A stretch of DNA of 64,000 bases from Kudoa neothunni (taxonomy: Eukaryota; Cnidaria), in contig OZ199838.1 in assembly GCA_964304625.1 (NCBI GenBank), positions 3,038,001 through 3,102,000 of the forward strand, in the 5' to 3' direction. Both the position numbers and the translations under genes were made by a program. Below are positions 62,244-64,000 of the stretch, piece by piece. Positions within the stretch are counted from its first letter, which is position 1, and each line of letters begins with the position of its first letter. Below the pieces are notes generated by a model, which had not been told where the DNA came from, searched no databases, and saw only the letters and a list, made by a program, of their open reading frames with translations.

Positions 62244-63826
62244 TCATTTATGTTTTTCTTTATATTTCTTCAAGAGTGCTCTTTTAACTTTCTTTGGCAT
62301 TTTGTTTTTTCTTTTCTCTCTATTAGCCTCCTTTACAGCTATTTTATTCTCTTTTCTGCGTTCGCGTCGGTCCTCAGCAGTTTCTTTTACTTTTGGAAGT
62401 CTGTCATCATCCAGATCCGAAAAACTATCAGAGGACGTTGATTCATCTAATAATAATAATAATATTAATAAAAATAATGAGCAAGAAAAATAGAAGGATT
62501 TCAAAAATAAAATAAAATACCATCAGTTGTATCGCCTGGGTTGTCTTCAAGCGAAAGCTTATTGAGAAATGTTTCAAGAATTCCAGTTGCCTCCGCATAG
62601 GGCATATCGTTAGGAGTTCTGTTGATAGCCGCTAAAATATCATCTTCATAGTTTTCCACCTAGTGAAATAATCAGACACAATGCTAGGATAGATCCAACA
62701 ATACATCATGCAAATTTCTTTCAATGTACGTATTTTTTAAACACATAATCGTTGTGAAAGGTTTCCACAGAGTCATTCTCGTTATCGCTGTTAATTCTAT
62801 CCATAAGCTGGCCAACAATCTCTTCACATCTCTACAAAATATACACATTAGTTGTCATCCAACAAATAACCACAAATTTTTATACGAATGGGTCAATAGA
62901 ATCATCTGTTATTATGCTGAATAATGTTTTCAATGAGGGCAAATTCATCCCACGTCGACTTAGATACACCAAAAAATTTTTGATATCTTCTTTTAGAAAA
63001 TCAAAGGCGCTTGGGCCAGTGTTTTCAACCGACTATATTAGTCAAATTAAGTCATACATTTGATAAGATTGATTTCGATGGTATGTTACTTGGGAAACGT
63101 CAATTACATAAAGAGTTGGGGTAATTGAAGTTTCAACGTCGTCCTCTGGCGATGATTCATTTAATTCAACCATGAGATTGTATTCGCTAAAGTCACCATG
63201 AACCAGCTTACAATCGTAGTACATTTTCTTCAGAATATTTATTCCCTGCATAAATATTGAGGGAAGCATAGACTCGGGTGGTGCAGCCGCTTTCAACGTA
63301 GGAAACGGAATACCGTCTTTGCCTAAAGAGACATGTAGATGAGGAAAAATAATGCGAATTGGTAGAGTGAAAATATCAGTTGGTTGTAATATTCCTACCC
63401 AAGAAAGTCATAACGACAACAGTGTCACGAATTTTGAGTGGTCTTGGCGCATTTATCTCAGCTCTTTCAAGCCGAATCAAGTTTCGCATTTCTTTCTCAG
63501 CCCATTTTCGAACCATCCTTCTAGTATTTCGTCCGACATTCCAATATTTAAGTCTTAAATCTCCTTCAAGATATCTTCTTCGGTCTCTATTTGCAATAGT
63601 AGAGCATTAGAATTAAGCGGGTAGCCTATCACTGGAGGTGGTTACTTATAATCCAATATGGAAGATTTATAGATTTTAATGGCTAAGTCTTGGTACACAT
63701 TTCCACCAACTGCGTAATAAACATTGGCTTCTTTCCCAGTACTAACACAACCATGGATAGATTTAAAAAATCCACTATTCCGTAAACGAAAAAGCAAAAG
63801 CGCCACTCGTTTATCAATAACCTACA
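62244..63826 (-). CDS. RIOK1: Atypical serine kinase RIOK1 (N-terminus not seen)
   Basis: RIOK1 acts in late cytoplasmic maturation of the 40S ribosomal subunit. Visible exons read, in order: VIDKRVALLLFRLRNSGFFK; CVSTGKEANVYYAVGG, the RIO1 nucleotide loop; LAIKIYKSSIL with the catalytic Lys; KWAEKEMRNLIRLERAEINA; VVVMTFLGKDGIPFPTL; KLVHGDFSEYNLM, the catalytic loop with Asp and Asn; LYVIDVSQ, with the metal Asp; GPSAFDFLKEDIKNFLVY; VENYEDDILAAI; and a basic tail KEANREKRKNKMPKKVKR to the stop at 62244. Near 62740 the frame shifts between YVFK and TYIERNLHD, at an A6 run where A5 would fit. The acidic N-terminus should lie beyond 63826, but nothing clear is seen before the window edge. Confidence 0.88.
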
Positions 63827-64000
63827 ATAAACGAAAAATATATTACAAAAATTAATATTGTTAATATTAATTTAATAATAAGCATAAATGAATCATTAAT
63901 AATGAATAATTAAAGTCGAAAAGTTAATCACCCAATTAAGGATTAAAAGTCCAAAAATAAAATATTTGGGCACAATGGAATAATTTTTATTTATTTAATG
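63827..64000. other. Window edge, probably a RIOK1 intron
   Basis: AT-rich non-coding sequence upstream of the visible RIOK1 exons. The exon at about 63826 is preceded on its strand by TTTATTGTAG, a good acceptor, so an upstream exon probably lies outside the window. Confidence 0.5.

Noticed and set aside
1-64000. CRISPR arrays, rRNA genes, bacterial-type operons
   Set aside because: The genes are spliced and animal-like. The only regular array (33866-34790) has direct 318-bp units without spacers, and no rRNA-like sequence was seen.
1-64000. Retrovirus-like, LTR or Polinton fossils
   Set aside because: I saw no reverse transcriptase, integrase, capsid or protease signatures and no paired long terminal repeats. 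All recognised mobile elements are plain DNA transposons or possible SINE-like sequence.

Overview
The window is AT-rich eukaryotic nuclear DNA. Its genes are compact and intron-rich: most introns are about 25-65 nt with GT-AG ends, though a few exceed 1.5 kb. The conserved proteins resemble those of animals (TRMT11, NPLOC4, TRAPPC11, PDCL, SLC25A3, SNIP1, PPWD1, RIOK1). DNA transposon debris fills the gaps between genes. A small-genome parasitic or simplified animal fits best; a myxozoan is my guess, but nothing here proves it. Products were assigned by reading translations against remembered family sequences, and exon limits were fitted by eye.

Layout. At 0.2-1.8 kb an unrecognised low-complexity gene (-) is divergent from a small basic protein gene (+). 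TRMT11 (-) lies at 4.8-10.1 kb and NPLOC4 (-) at 13.4-16.5 kb. A gene with a galactose/rhamnose-binding (SUEL) lectin domain (+) is at 18.7-19.4 kb. TRAPPC11 (+) runs from 24.0 to 31.0 kb. A two-KH-domain RNA-binding protein (-) and a coiled-coil protein (-) occupy 35.0-37.2 kb, with a tandem array of about 318-bp units abutting the KH gene's 3' end. From 37.2 to 43.2 kb there are only transposon remains: a mariner-like MITE and a piggyBac relic with TTAA-type ends. PDCL and SLC25A3 (+) are in tandem at 43.2-45.9 kb. SNIP1 (+) and PPWD1 (-) converge at 48.9-53.8 kb. A Merlin (ISXO2-like) relic is at 56.3-57.2 kb. A 10-exon secreted/type I membrane protein built from cysteine-containing, FN3-like repeats lies at 57.5-60.5 kb. 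RIOK1 (-) runs from 62.2 kb towards the right edge, its N-terminus unseen.

Functional themes. Most genes are housekeeping: tRNA methylation, p97/Npl4 protein quality control, TRAPP trafficking, mitochondrial phosphate import, CCT/G-beta-gamma chaperoning, two spliceosomal factors side by side, and 40S maturation. Two encode extracellular-type proteins, the lectin and the repeat protein, and these are the most novel content. The repeat protein also holds a 5-bp tandem duplication that either breaks the frame or is spliced out as a 32-nt intron. Small indels, mostly near homopolymers, interrupt otherwise well-conserved frames in SLC25A3, RIOK1 and the lectin gene. This suggests unpolished sequence at least as much as decay.
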